Shown one piece after another: positions 1 through 7,928 of a stretch of DNA of 64,000 nucleotides. How positions within the stretch are numbered: position 1 is the first letter of the stretch; each line of letters starts with the position of its first letter. A program made the translations under genes and the position numbers. Location: assembly GCA_964458605.1 (NCBI GenBank), contig CAYWLS010000021.1, positions 9,393 to 73,392 on the forward strand, read 5' to 3'. Below the pieces are notes generated by a model. The model was given only the letters and a program-made list of their open reading frames with translations. It was not told the origin of the DNA and ran no database searches. Source of the stretch: JBBSNV01 sp964458605 (GTDB lineage: Bacteria; Pseudomonadota; Alphaproteobacteria; Reyranellales; JAQSWP01).

Positions 1-408
1 TGGGCGGTGTGGCGCGGCCAGTTGGAGTGGCCGGCCTTCACCCTGTACGGCGCCGGCATCGCCTGGACGCTGGTCTACGACACCATCTACGCCATGCAGG
101 ACCAGCGCGACGACGCCATCGTCGGCGTGCGCTCGACGGCGCGGCGCTTTGCCGGCATGCCGACCCTGTGGCTGGGCGTGTTCTCGCTGCTGTCGGTCGC
201 GCTGCTGGTGGTGACCGGCTATCTGCGTCACATCACCTGGCCCTACTGGATCGGCGTCGGCTGCATCGGCCTCTACTTCGCTTGGCAGATCAATACCCTC
301 AAGCCGCACGATGCCGCCGATTGCCTGTGGAAGTTCCGCGCCAATCGCTGGGTCGGCCTGGTGCTGTTCCTTGCCATCCTGCTCGCCCAGCCCCTGACCA
401 ATCGGTGA
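1..408 (+). CDS. ubiA: 4-hydroxybenzoate polyprenyltransferase, C-terminal part
   Basis: This is the 3' end of a UbiA-family membrane prenyltransferase; the reading frame is open to the window edge, so the start lies outside. UbiA attaches a polyprenyl tail to 4-hydroxybenzoate in ubiquinone biosynthesis at the inner membrane. The visible part holds the second aspartate-rich motif (YDTIYAMQDQRDD, about residues 24-36 of the fragment), followed by three hydrophobic helices and the typical ending in which a LKPHD-like stretch precedes a short loop and the last helix. The stop overlaps the GTG start of the next gene by four bases (GTGA), so the two are translationally coupled. Confidence 0.9.
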   Translation, partial: WAVWRGQLEWPAFTLYGAGIAWTLVYDTIYAMQDQRDDAIVGVRSTARRFAGMPTLWLGVFSLLSVALLVVTGYLRHITWPYWIGVGCIGLYFAWQINTLKPHDAADCLWKFRANRWVGLVLFLAILLAQPLTNR

Positions 409-1064
409 CGCCGCCCGCCGACCGGCGCCAGTTCATCCGCGCCAACACCGCGCTGGAAGCGCCGGCCATGGTGCCCGAGTTCAGGCTCTATCTGGCCAGC
501 GAGATCACGCCGATCTGGCAGGCCACCGAGGCGATGCTGGAGCGCATCGGCATCGACCCGCCCTACTGGGCGTTCTGCTGGCCCGGCGGCCAGGCCCTGG
601 CGCGCCATGTGCTCGACCATCCAGCGCTGGTGGCCGGCCGCACGGTGCTGGATTTCGCCGCCGGTTCGGGCGTGGCGGCGCTGGCCGCGCGGCGCGCCGG
701 CGCCAAGCGCGCCATCGCCAACGATATCGATGCGATGGCGCTGCTGGCCTGCGAATTGAACGCCGCGACCAACGGCCTGGCGCTGGATTGCGACGGGCGC
801 GACCTGCTGGCGTCGGAGCCCGAACGTTCCGTCGACGTCGTCCTGGCTGGCGACGTCTGTTACGAAAAGCCGATGGCCGAGCGGGTATTCGCCTGGCTGC
901 GCAAGAATGCGGCAGCGGGCAAGCTGGTGCTGCTGGGCGATCCGGGGCGCAACTATCTGCCGGTCCAGGGCCTGGCCGAAATCGCGCGCTACGATATTCC
1001 CACTTCCCTTCAACTGGAAAACCGGGGCATGAAAGAGACGGTGGTGTGGCGCGTGCTCGGCTGA
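405..1064 (+). CDS. class I SAM-dependent methyltransferase, ETFB-lysine/Nnt1-like
   Basis: The protein of about 219 residues starts at a GTG that overlaps the ubiA stop. It has an N-terminal segment with the sequence DPPYWAFCWPGGQALARH, typical of the Nnt1/ETFB-lysine methyltransferase group, then the SAM-binding motif I (VLDFAAGSGVAALAA), a motif II acidic position (ANDID) and a motif near GDVCYE. Family members methylate protein lysines such as those of electron transfer flavoprotein beta, but the substrate here is not shown by the sequence. The open frame extends further upstream, but only inside ubiA, so the GTG at the overlap is the sensible start. Confidence 0.8.
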   Translation: MTPPADRRQFIRANTALEAPAMVPEFRLYLASEITPIWQATEAMLERIGIDPPYWAFCWPGGQALARHVLDHPALVAGRTVLDFAAGSGVAALAARRAGAKRAIANDIDAMALLACELNAATNGLALDCDGRDLLASEPERSVDVVLAGDVCYEKPMAERVFAWLRKNAAAGKLVLLGDPGRNYLPVQGLAEIARYDIPTSLQLENRGMKETVVWRVLG

Positions 1065-1100
1065 GGCGCCGCCACGCGTCGCAACAAACAGCGTGCCCCG

Positions 1101-1835
1101 ATGCCAGCTCTCAAGCCTGCCGATTTCGCCCGCTTCTACGACGGCTTCACCGCCAACCTGTCGCGCTTCGACTGCGGCCGCAAATGCGCCCCGCTCAACG
1201 GCGGCGAGCCGGTGTGCTGCTCGACCCAGAACGCCGTGCCGGTGGCCGACAAGGCGGAATGGGATCTGCTGAAATCGCGCACCGATCTGTGGCACATCTT
1301 CAAGCCCTACGACGCGCCGACGCGCAAGCTGAAGGAGGAACTGCCCTCCTCCTGCCGGGCCATCGAATGCAAGGGCGCCCGCTTCTGCGAGCGCGACAAC
1401 CGCACCATCGCCTGCCGCTCCTTCCCGTTCTTTCCCTATATCAACCGGGCCAGGGAATTCATCGGGCTCAGCATCTACTGGGACTTCCAGGACCGCTGCT
1501 GGGTGATGTCCAACCTGCAGATCGTCGAGCAGGCTTTCATCGACCAGTTCGTACCGACCTTCGAGGCGATCTTCGCCAAGGACAAGGAGGAGTTCGACAC
1601 CTTCGTGCAGTTCTCCGCCACCATGCGGCGGGTGTTCTCCCGCTGGAAGCGCAAGATCCCGCTGATCGGCCGCGACGGCTCCTACAACGTGGTGATCCCC
1701 TCGACCGGCGAGGTCCGGCCGATCGCGGTCGACAAGTACGAGAAGGTCGGCCCGTTCAAGTCGGAGGCCGCTTACGCCCGCGCCATCAAGGAGGCCAAGG
1801 GCGCGGTGCCGCCGGAAGGCCTGCGCGCGGTCTGA
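1101..1835 (+). CDS. YkgJ-like cysteine cluster protein
   Basis: This 244-residue soluble protein carries clustered cysteines near its N-terminus (CGRKCAPLNGGEPVCCS) and more further on (CRAIECKGARFC and IACRSFPFFPY). The pattern resembles the YkgJ/UPF0153 family of putative zinc- or iron-binding proteins, whose biochemical role is unknown. There is no signal peptide or membrane segment. It sits alone between the methyltransferase and a transporter, with gaps of 36 and 69 bases, and may be transcribed with them. Confidence 0.65.
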   Translation: MPALKPADFARFYDGFTANLSRFDCGRKCAPLNGGEPVCCSTQNAVPVADKAEWDLLKSRTDLWHIFKPYDAPTRKLKEELPSSCRAIECKGARFCERDNRTIACRSFPFFPYINRAREFIGLSIYWDFQDRCWVMSNLQIVEQAFIDQFVPTFEAIFAKDKEEFDTFVQFSATMRRVFSRWKRKIPLIGRDGSYNVVIPSTGEVRPIAVDKYEKVGPFKSEAAYARAIKEAKGAVPPEGLRAV

Positions 1836-1904
1836 GACGCGCTGCAGTCGAGCCTTGCAACAGGCAGGCTGCCCGACAGTCGGCCAATCCGCTATAGCTG
1901 CGGC

Positions 1905-2858
1905 ATGACCGAGCCGCTGGTCGACAATCAGGAAACCACCCTGGCGCAGCAAGCGCCGCCGCCCGCGCGCAATCGCAGCGTCGCGCTCAGCCTGCTGTTC
2001 CTGACCCCGGCGATGTTCGCCACCAACATGCTGACGGCCCGCGCCACCGCCGACTTCATGCCGCCGGTCGCCCTGGCCTTCGGCCGCTGGGTCGGCGCCT
2101 TCCTGCTGGTGCTGCCGTTCTGCGCCCGGCCGTTGTGGCAGGAAAGACGCGCCATCCTCAGGGAATGGCGCGACATGCTGGTGCTGGGTGCGCTGGGCAT
2201 GGGCGTGTGCGGCGCGGTGGTCTATTACGGCGCGGCCACCACCACGGCCACCAATATCGGCCTGATCTACGCCTCCTCCCCGGTACTGATCATCGTCACG
2301 GCGCGGCTGTTCTATGGCGAGACCATGACGCGCCGCCAGTTGTTGGGAGTCGGGCTGAGCCTGGCCGGCGTGCTGGTGATCATCGCCAAGGGCGACTGGC
2401 ACAGCCTGACCGGACTGCGCTTCACCATCGGCGATTTGTGCATCCTGCTCGCCGCCATCGCCTGGGCGCTCTACGCGGTGCTGCTGCAGCACCGCAGGAG
2501 CGCGCTCGAGCCCACCACGCGGCTGGCCGCCATCATTCTGACCGGCTCGCTGGTGCTGCTGCCGTTCCTGATCTGGGAAGACGCTGCCGGCCATGTCATG
2601 GAGCTGAGCTGGCGCAGCCTGGGCATCGTCGCGCTGGTCGCCGCGGTGCCCGGATTCGGCGCCTATCAGTCCTACGGCTTCGTGCAGCGGGTGCTGGGTG
2701 TCGGGCCGACCGGCCTGATCATGTACATGACGCCGCTTTATACCGGCCTGCTGGCCTTCCTGCTGCTGGGCGAGGCCCTGCATCCCTACCACCTGGCGGG
2801 CGCGCTGCTGGTGCTGCCGGGAATTTTTCTGGCAACGCGGCGCGGCGCGCCTAAATAG
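1905..2858 (+). CDS. DMT-superfamily (EamA) transporter
   Basis: This 317-residue inner-membrane protein has about ten hydrophobic helices arranged as two EamA repeats (about residues 25-160 and 172-310). Recognisable family features are the first-helix region LTPAMFATNMLTARATA, the motif IGLIYASSPVLIIVTARLF at the end of the first repeat and its counterpart TGLIMYMTPLYTGLLAFLLLGE in the second. Members export or import small metabolites such as amino acids and purines. The substrate cannot be told from sequence, and the neighbours give no hint. Confidence 0.85.
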   Translation: MTEPLVDNQETTLAQQAPPPARNRSVALSLLFLTPAMFATNMLTARATADFMPPVALAFGRWVGAFLLVLPFCARPLWQERRAILREWRDMLVLGALGMGVCGAVVYYGAATTTATNIGLIYASSPVLIIVTARLFYGETMTRRQLLGVGLSLAGVLVIIAKGDWHSLTGLRFTIGDLCILLAAIAWALYAVLLQHRRSALEPTTRLAAIILTGSLVLLPFLIWEDAAGHVMELSWRSLGIVALVAAVPGFGAYQSYGFVQRVLGVGPTGLIMYMTPLYTGLLAFLLLGEALHPYHLAGALLVLPGIFLATRRGAPK

Positions 2859-2914
2859 AGACCACCCGCCCCGGCCCGCAGCCGGTACCGGCGCGGGTCC
2901 TGACGGAGGTCACG

Positions 2915-3397
2915 ATGCGCCGTCTCGCCCCGTTCGCCGCCCTCACTTTTCTGGCCGTCCCCGCCCTGTCCGGGCCAGTTTCGGCCGAGGAGGTCGGCTC
3001 GGTCAGCTACCAGTTCAAATGGATCGGGCCCAACGACAAGATCGTGGTCGAGGCCTTCGACGACCCCAAGGTGGCGGGCGTGGCCTGCTACCTGTCGCGC
3101 GCCGAGATCGGCGGCGTGAAGGGCGCGGTCGGGCTGGCGGAAAATCCGTCCGACGTCTCCATCGCCTGCCGCCAGGTCGGACCGATCGACCCGCAGGCGG
3201 TGGCCCGGCTCAAGGACAAGGAGGAGGTCTTCTCCGCCCGCATCTCGGCCATCTTCAAGACCACCCAGGTGGTGCGCTTCGTCGACCGCAAGCGCAACGT
3301 GCTGGTCTATCTGACCTACTCCGACCGGATCATCGCCGGCAGCCCGCAGAACGCCGTCAGCGTCGTGCCCTTTGGCGCAGCGGCGGCACGTCCTTAA
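2915..3397 (+). CDS. creA: CreA family periplasmic protein
   Basis: The protein of 160 residues has a signal peptide (residues 1-24, with an alanine-rich cleavage region after VPALSGPVSA) and the CreA domain. Hallmarks are VGSVSYQFKWIGPNDKIVVE, a conserved DDPKVAGVACYLSRA segment and a second cysteine in IACRQVGPI. CreA is widespread in Proteobacteria and its function is unknown. A good Shine-Dalgarno, GGAGGT at 2905-2910, lies four bases before the ATG and fixes this start. It is followed closely by a convergent gene on the other strand. Confidence 0.88.
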   Translation: MRRLAPFAALTFLAVPALSGPVSAEEVGSVSYQFKWIGPNDKIVVEAFDDPKVAGVACYLSRAEIGGVKGAVGLAENPSDVSIACRQVGPIDPQAVARLKDKEEVFSARISAIFKTTQVVRFVDRKRNVLVYLTYSDRIIAGSPQNAVSVVPFGAAAARP

Positions 3398-3418
3398 CGT
3401 CGTGCCCGTGGCGCGCCT

Positions 3419-4216
3419 TTAACGTCCGGCCGATCGGCGCACCGGTCGGCGTCCGCCCGTAGCCGGACCGCCCATAACCGGACGGATGGCGCCGGCGAAC
3501 AGGAAGGTGCCCAGCAGCACCCAGCGCCGCGCTTCACCCTCGCGCCCCGGCCGCGCCTGCAGCGGCGTGGTGTAGTGCCAGAACGGCAGGCGATAGGCGG
3601 AGATCAGCCCGGCGCGCGCCACATCGACCATCTCGGTGAAATGGCCGGCCCGGGCATAGACCAGATCGTGGCGGCGCACCGCCGCCGCGGCCAGGCTGAG
3701 ATGGATGTCGAGATAGCCGGCGCGCGCTTCCTCGTCCTCGGGATGGTGGTCGTTATGCGGCCCCGAATAGTCGCCCGGTCCGTAGCACAGCACCTGCTGG
3801 CCCCATTTCTTGCGCAACGGTCGGCCGGCCAGTTGCTGGGCGAAGGCATGGAACCCGTCGGAGCGCAGCAGCGCCAGCAGGCCGATCTCTTCCGCCGCCT
3901 GCCACGCCGCCTCGCGCTTGCTCTCCAGATAGGCGGTCCAGACCAGCGCCGTCTTGGGCAAAAGCTCGCCGTAGTTGCACGTCATGGCCCAGGTGGCTTC
4001 GGGCGGGATCGGCTGGTTGATGCGCTGCAAGCGTCCGGTCAGCGACCGCTCCAAGGTGCTGCGCAGATTCTGCGCCTGCGCCTTGTCGATCAGCCCGTGC
4101 TGCGCCACGAAGCGGGTGCGCGGATCGGCCAGCGCGCCGCATAGCGGATGCTTTCCGTCCAGCACGCGGCGGCCGGCGGGCGACAGAAGATCGGCGAAGT
4201 CGGCGGGCAGTCTCAT
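3419..4216 (-). CDS. 2OG-Fe(II) oxygenase-like protein
   Basis: The protein of about 265 residues contains a segment YGPGDYSGPHNDHHPEDE followed by YLDIHLSLA. This fits the HxD iron-binding motif and first strand of a double-stranded beta-helix (2-oxoglutarate/Fe(II)-dependent) oxygenase. A possible distal histidine lies in ARAGHFTEM, about 60 residues later, and a C-terminal basic region follows. I chose the ATG at 4216 because the reading begins MRLPADFADLLSP; the frame is open 29 codons further but that part looks non-coding. Substrate is unknown. The gene converges with creA and ends 21 bases from it. Confidence 0.55.
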   Translation of the reverse strand: MRLPADFADLLSPAGRRVLDGKHPLCGALADPRTRFVAQHGLIDKAQAQNLRSTLERSLTGRLQRINQPIPPEATWAMTCNYGELLPKTALVWTAYLESKREAAWQAAEEIGLLALLRSDGFHAFAQQLAGRPLRKKWGQQVLCYGPGDYSGPHNDHHPEDEEARAGYLDIHLSLAAAAVRRHDLVYARAGHFTEMVDVARAGLISAYRLPFWHYTTPLQARPGREGEARRWVLLGTFLFAGAIRPVMGGPATGGRRPVRRSAGR

Positions 4217-4384
4217 TTGCACCCTTATATCGTCACTCCGGAAGCGGCCGCATTCCGATGCGGACCCTTCCGGGGCCCATGTCGATCCACACCACGGCCT
4301 CATGTGACCAGAAATAGACCCCGGCTCGCAGCACTTTCTTCGCCGCGCTCGAAAGTGCCTTGGCCGGGGTGACGATTTTTGCCG

Positions 4385-5125
4385 CTACGCCAGATTCCGC
4401 TCGGCCGTGACCAGCCATTCGCGCGCCTGGGGATCGAGCTGGCGGCGGCGCTTGCCGTAGGTGCGCACCGCCTCGGCGAAAGCCAGCTTGGCCTCCGCAG
4501 CCTGGCCGTGTTTCTGCAGCAGCAGCCCCAGCCGCACCTGCGCCTCCGGGCCCAGCGCATAACCGATCAGGTTGCGATATTCCTCGATCGCCTCGGCGTC
4601 GCGACCCAGCGCCTCCAGGCACCGGGCATAGAGCATGTGGCCCTCGCGCGACTGGAAACCGGGATTGTGTTCCTGCAGCCGGTCCAAGGTGGCGAGCGCG
4701 CGCGAGGGCTCCTTGGCGTTGAAAAACGCTTCGGCCAGGATCAGCAGCAGCGACGGATCCTGGTCGTGCACGCCGGCCAATGCCGGCTCGACGATCTTGA
4801 TCGCCTCGGCAGCGCGGTTGTGGCGGATCAGCTCCTCGCCCAACAGGCGGCGCGTCTCGGCGGTATCGGCGATCTCGAGCTGGTCCTGCAACTGGCGCAG
4901 GCGGCGTTCCGGCGCCATCGCAGCGGCCAGCCCGCCGGCCATTTTGCGGGCGGTGCGGCTCTGGCGCATCTCCGGCAGGATCTCCATCAGGAAATACGCC
5001 GCCGAGCCGATGCCGGGCGCGATGATCAGGATGAAGATCCAGTACATGTCGCGCTTGGTCTTCAGCACATGGATGATGCAGAAGAAATTGAACGCGTAGA
5101 GAAACAGCCCGAGCAGATACGGCAT
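4385..5125 (-). CDS. membrane-anchored tetratricopeptide repeat protein
   Basis: This 246-residue protein opens with two hydrophobic helices (residues 1-20 and 27-47), so it is anchored in the inner membrane. It continues with a charged linker rich in Arg/Gln and three to four TPR-like helical pairs (about residues 88-235, for example DPSLLLILAEAFFNAKEP and MLYARCLEALGRDAEAIEEY). TPRs mediate protein-protein contact, and no catalytic motif is present. It reads divergently from the ubiD-like gene and upstream of the oxygenase-like gene. Partner and function are unknown. Confidence 0.7.
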   Translation of the reverse strand: MPYLLGLFLYAFNFFCIIHVLKTKRDMYWIFILIIAPGIGSAAYFLMEILPEMRQSRTARKMAGGLAAAMAPERRLRQLQDQLEIADTAETRRLLGEELIRHNRAAEAIKIVEPALAGVHDQDPSLLLILAEAFFNAKEPSRALATLDRLQEHNPGFQSREGHMLYARCLEALGRDAEAIEEYRNLIGYALGPEAQVRLGLLLQKHGQAAEAKLAFAEAVRTYGKRRRQLDPQAREWLVTAERNLA

Positions 5126-5296
5126 CGCGGATTCCCGGAGAGAGCGGCGCCGATGCTAGCATCGCGCGCAAAGCAGCCGCAAACCGCGGCCCTCGACGCC
5201 ATGTGGGCAAATTTGGCGTGTCGCGCAACCCTGGCGCCGATTCCGTCGAAAGGCGATTTGTTCTAGGCTGGCGCCGGTCACAGCGAAAGCCCGTCC

Positions 5297-6793
5297 ATGC
5301 CCTATGCCTCCCTGCGCGAGTTCATCGATCGATTGGAAAAAGCCGGCCGGCTGGTGCGGGTCAAGGCGCCGGTCTCGCCGGTGCTGGAGATGACCGAGAT
5401 CCAGACCCGCCTGCTGGCGCAGCAGGGCCCTGCCGTGCTGTTCGAGAATGTCGTGCGCGAGGACGGCAGCCGCTACGACATGCCGGTGCTGGTCAATCTG
5501 TTCGGCACGGTCGAGCGCGTGGCCTGGGGCATGGACCGCGAACCGGGCGCGTTGCGCGAGGTCGGCGAGACCTTGGCCTTCCTGCGCCAGCCCGAGCCGC
5601 CGGGCGGCTGGCGCGAGGCGCTGCAGATGCTGCCGCTGCTGCGCACCGTGATGGCGATGAAGCCCCGCACGGTGTCGGCGGCGCCGTGCCAGGAGATCGT
5701 GCTGCGAGGCGACGACATCGACCTGGCGCAACTGCCGATCCAGACCTGCTGGCCGGGCGAGCCGGCGCCGCTGATCACCTGGCCGCTGGTCGTCACCAAG
5801 GGGCCGGGCAAGCGCAAGGAGGACGATTTCAACCTCGGCATCTATCGCATGCAGGTGACGGGCAAGAACACCACCCTGATGCGCTGGCTGCGCCATCGCG
5901 GCGGGGCCCAGCATCACGCGCGCTGGAAGCGGGAGAAGCGCGAACCGCTGCCGGCTGCGGTGGTGATCGGCGCCGATCCCGGCACCATCCTGGCGGCGGT
6001 GACGCCGGTGCCCGACACTTTGTCCGAATACCAGTTCGCCGGACTCTTGCGGGGGAAAAAGGTCGAGCTGGTCGATTGCAAGACCGTGCCGCTCAAGGTG
6101 CCGGCCGAGGCCGAGATCGTGCTGGAGGGCCATGTCTCGCTCGACGACTATGGCGACGAGGGCCCCTATGGCGACCACACCGGCTACTACAACAGCGTCG
6201 AGCGCTTTCCGGTGTTCACCGTCAGCGCCATCGCCATGCGGCGCGATCCCATCTATCTCTCCACCTTCACCGGCCGGCCGCCCGACGAGCCCTCGGTACT
6301 GGGCGAGGCGCTGAACGAGGTGTTCATCCCGCTGCTGCAGCAGCAATTCCCCGAGATCGTCGATTTCTGGCTGCCGCCGGAAGGCTGCTCCTATCGCATC
6401 GCCGTGGTGGCGATGAAGAAGGCCTATCCCGGGCACGCCAAACGGGTGATGTTCGGCGTGTGGTCTTACTTGCGCCAGTTCATGTACACCAAATGGGTGA
6501 TCGTGGTGGACGCCGACATAAACGCGCGCGACTGGAAGGACGTGATGTGGGCGATCGCCACCCGCATGGATCCGGCGCGCGACGTCACGCTGGTCGAGAA
6601 CACGCCGATCGACTATCTCGACTTCGCCTCGCCGGTCTCCGGCCTGGGCTCCAAGATCGGGCTCGACGCCACCGACAAATGGCCGGGCGAGACCAGCCGC
6701 GAATGGGGCCGCAAGATCGCGATGGATCCCGAGGTGGTGGAGAAGGTCGACGCCATGTGGGGCGAGCTGGGCTTGCCGCCACGGCCCGGTTGA
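5297..6793 (+). CDS. ubiD: UbiD family decarboxylase
   Basis: The protein of 498 residues has the normal length of UbiD, the prenylated-FMN-dependent 3-octaprenyl-4-hydroxybenzoate decarboxylase of ubiquinone synthesis. It starts MPYASLREFIDRLEKAG and contains the family blocks FNLGIYRMQV, GADPGTILAAVTPVP, the catalytic region EIVLEGHVSLDDYGDEGPYG and DFWLPPEGCSYRIAVVAMKK. The glutamate-arginine-glutamate network expected for UbiD is compatible with these blocks. No ubiX is seen nearby to supply the cofactor. The ubiA end at the left margin is consistent with quinone biosynthesis but does not prove it, since UbiD paralogues act on other aromatic acids. Confidence 0.88.
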   Translation: MPYASLREFIDRLEKAGRLVRVKAPVSPVLEMTEIQTRLLAQQGPAVLFENVVREDGSRYDMPVLVNLFGTVERVAWGMDREPGALREVGETLAFLRQPEPPGGWREALQMLPLLRTVMAMKPRTVSAAPCQEIVLRGDDIDLAQLPIQTCWPGEPAPLITWPLVVTKGPGKRKEDDFNLGIYRMQVTGKNTTLMRWLRHRGGAQHHARWKREKREPLPAAVVIGADPGTILAAVTPVPDTLSEYQFAGLLRGKKVELVDCKTVPLKVPAEAEIVLEGHVSLDDYGDEGPYGDHTGYYNSVERFPVFTVSAIAMRRDPIYLSTFTGRPPDEPSVLGEALNEVFIPLLQQQFPEIVDFWLPPEGCSYRIAVVAMKKAYPGHAKRVMFGVWSYLRQFMYTKWVIVVDADINARDWKDVMWAIATRMDPARDVTLVENTPIDYLDFASPVSGLGSKIGLDATDKWPGETSREWGRKIAMDPEVVEKVDAMWGELGLPPRPG

Positions 6794-7217
6794 ACAAGCA
6801 GCGATCGATGCAATTGCCTTGACGCAATCTGGATGCGGCGTTGCGCTATCCGCAAGGGCGCGCGATGCATCCAGGATTGAAGCGCATGTGGTACGGCCTC
6901 GCATGTGGTACGGCCTCGCCATCGCCGCGCTTCGCGATCGACGAATTCGAGATCAAGGTATTCGGCCACGCGCCACCGTCCCGAAGGATGGATCGACACG
7001 GCTAAAGCCTTGACGCTGGCCGATTCGCGGCCAGGGATGGATCGGTCTGCCGCTGCGTATTGCATGGGGTGGCAAGAGCGGCCGCCCGGTTGGCAGATAC
7101 CGTTGACAGACCCCGGGCGACATCGTGAATTTGCCGCAATTGCCGACGATTTTCGATGTCGGATCAGGGCCGCCGGTTCTTCCGGAATGTTCGGGGCGGC
7201 CCGTAAGGAGGAGTATC
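6794..7217 (+). other. intergenic region without a supported gene
   Basis: No open frame here shows a recognisable family, and the short frames on both strands have no codon or domain support. The stretch contains one exact 17-base tandem duplication (6884-6917). A perfect -35-like TTGACA lies at 7103-7108 with only a weak -10 candidate 17 bases later (TGAATT, 7126-7131), which could drive the downstream small secreted protein. One small frame from 6886 (39 codons, spanning the duplication) reads plausibly as protein at its end but matches nothing I recognise. Confidence 0.5.
6884..6917. repeat. 17-bp perfect tandem duplication
   Basis: The unit gcatgtggtacggcctc occurs twice in direct contact (6884-6900 and 6901-6917). 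It is an exact duplication in the non-coding stretch after the ubiD-like gene and probably reflects a recent slippage event. Confidence 0.9.
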
Positions 7218-7568
7218 ATGCGCCTGTTCGAGCGTATCGCGTCGAAGCGGGGATTGATCGTCAAGGGGCTGGTCGGGCTGGGTCTGGCTGCTGGCCTCAG
7301 CGTCGCGGCCGCCGCACCGGCCTCTGCCGATCCCTATTGGGGCCGCGGCGGCTATTACAGCCACTACCGGCCCTATCACTACTATCCGCGGCCGTATATC
7401 TACGCCGCGCCGCGCGTCTATTACCCGCCGCCGCCGGTCTACTACGCGCCGCCCGCGCCGGTCTATTACCCCGGCCCGGCCTATTATCCGGCGCCGGCCT
7501 ATTACGCGCCGCGGCCCTTCATCGGTATCGGCATCGGCCTGCCGCCGCTGGTGTTCCGCATCCACTAA
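7218..7568 (+). CDS. small secreted Tyr/Pro-rich protein
   Basis: This protein of 116 residues has a clear signal peptide (residues 1-37, basic start MRLFERIASKRG, hydrophobic core, cleavage near APASA-DP). A low-complexity mature part built from Tyr-Tyr-x-Pro and Tyr-x-Pro-Pro units fills most of the rest (about residues 40-104), and the C-terminus is hydrophobic and Gly/Ile-rich. A strong Shine-Dalgarno (AAGGAGGAG, 7205-7213) precedes the ATG and decides the start, though the frame is open further upstream. A perfect terminator follows. Such Tyr/Pro-rich secreted proteins are common in alphaproteobacteria and their role, perhaps envelope-associated, is not established. Confidence 0.8.
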   Translation: MRLFERIASKRGLIVKGLVGLGLAAGLSVAAAAPASADPYWGRGGYYSHYRPYHYYPRPYIYAAPRVYYPPPPVYYAPPAPVYYPGPAYYPAPAYYAPRPFIGIGIGLPPLVFRIH

Positions 7569-7584
7569 TAGCGTTTCGGCGTCG

Positions 7585-7620
7585 AAACGGCCGCTACCCG
7601 CAAGGGAAGCGGCCGTTTTT
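7585..7620 (+). terminator. Rho-independent terminator
   Basis: A perfect 11-bp stem (AAACGGCCGCT at 7585-7595 pairing with AGCGGCCGTTT at 7608-7618) with a 12-base loop runs into a T tract. It ends the transcript of the small secreted protein and isolates it from the leuA leader. Confidence 0.9.
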
Positions 7621-7645
7621 GTTTGGCAGGAACCGCGTTAAGCCC

Positions 7646-7673
7646 TTGACCTCGGCCGATCGATGGCTAGTCT
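7646..7673 (+). promoter_or_regulatory. candidate promoter of the leuA leader
   Basis: TTGACC (7646-7651, five of six to the sigma-70 -35) is followed after 16 bases by TAGTCT (7668-7673, a weak -10). A start site about seven to nine bases downstream would fall at or just before the ATG at 7682, so the first leader ORF would be translated from a leaderless RNA. The assignment is by eye only. Confidence 0.45.
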
Positions 7674-7681
7674 GTCGGCCC

Positions 7682-7738
7682 ATGACCGCCCGTTCCGGCA
7701 AGCTGCTGCTTCGACTTATCGACCGACTGTGCCGCTAG
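7682..7738 (+). CDS. candidate leuA leader peptide (18 aa, Leu-rich)
   Basis: The small ORF encodes MTARSGKLLLRLIDRLCR. Five of 18 residues are leucine and three are consecutive, as in ribosome-mediated attenuation leaders of leucine operons. It has no Shine-Dalgarno and sits at the predicted transcription start, so it may be leaderless, as reported for trpL of Sinorhizobium. A hairpin overlaps its stop codon (7727-7744). The position, downstream of a terminator and about 270 bases before leuA, fits a regulatory role. It is an inference from composition and layout. Confidence 0.55.
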   Translation: MTARSGKLLLRLIDRLCR

Positions 7739-7768
7739 GCACAGGGTCGGCCGCCCCTTGATGCGGCC
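7727..7768 (+). promoter_or_regulatory. two hairpins after the first leader ORF
   Basis: The first hairpin pairs CTGTGCC (7727-7733) with GGCACAG (7738-7744) around a four-base loop that contains part of the leader stop codon. The second pairs GGCCGC (7749-7754) with GCGGCC (7763-7768). The two are contiguous, as in an attenuator, but no T tract follows the second, so a classical intrinsic terminator is not evident. Confidence 0.4.
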
Positions 7769-7800
7769 CAGTCGTTCCGTTGCCGTCGAAAGTCCAGGTC

Positions 7801-7908
7801 ATGTTCTCCATCCGCTCCGCTTCCGTTTTCGCTTCCGCCGCCGTCCTGGCCGCGCCGGATCTGGTTCGGCTGCTCGCGCTGCGACTTAGCGGCGGCTTGC
7901 GGGCCTGA
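7801..7908 (+). CDS. second leucine-rich upstream ORF (35 aa)
   Basis: The ATG at 7801 opens a 35-codon frame whose second half is leucine-rich (DLVRLLALRLSGGLRA, residues 20-35; seven leucines in all). Its stop codon lies in the loop of a 12-bp perfect hairpin, so its last codons form the 5' arm. This is the geometry expected for a leader peptide. The ribosome-binding site is weak (AGG three bases before the ATG). It may be the true regulatory peptide, a second one, or chance in a GC-rich leader. Confidence 0.45.
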   Translation: MFSIRSASVFASAAVLAAPDLVRLLALRLSGGLRA

Positions 7909-7928
7909 TCTCGATCGCCCGCAAGCCG
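7893..7928 (+). promoter_or_regulatory. leuA: 12-bp perfect hairpin in leuA leader
   Basis: CGGCTTGCGGGC (7893-7904) pairs perfectly with GCCCGCAAGCCG (7917-7928) around a 12-base loop holding the stop codon of the 35-aa upstream ORF. It is the most stable structure in the leader and lies 81 bases before the leuA start. No T run follows, so it could be a 1:2-type pause hairpin, an anti-antiterminator or a Rho-related element. Confidence 0.55.

Noticed and set aside
273..2792. An 839-codon open frame on the minus strand
   Set aside because: It runs antisense to four genes with clear family motifs and has typical shadow composition.
6819..7013. A 64-codon plus-strand frame in the gap after the ubiD-like gene
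   Set aside because: No ribosome-binding site, no family and it spans the 17-base duplication; not supported as a gene.
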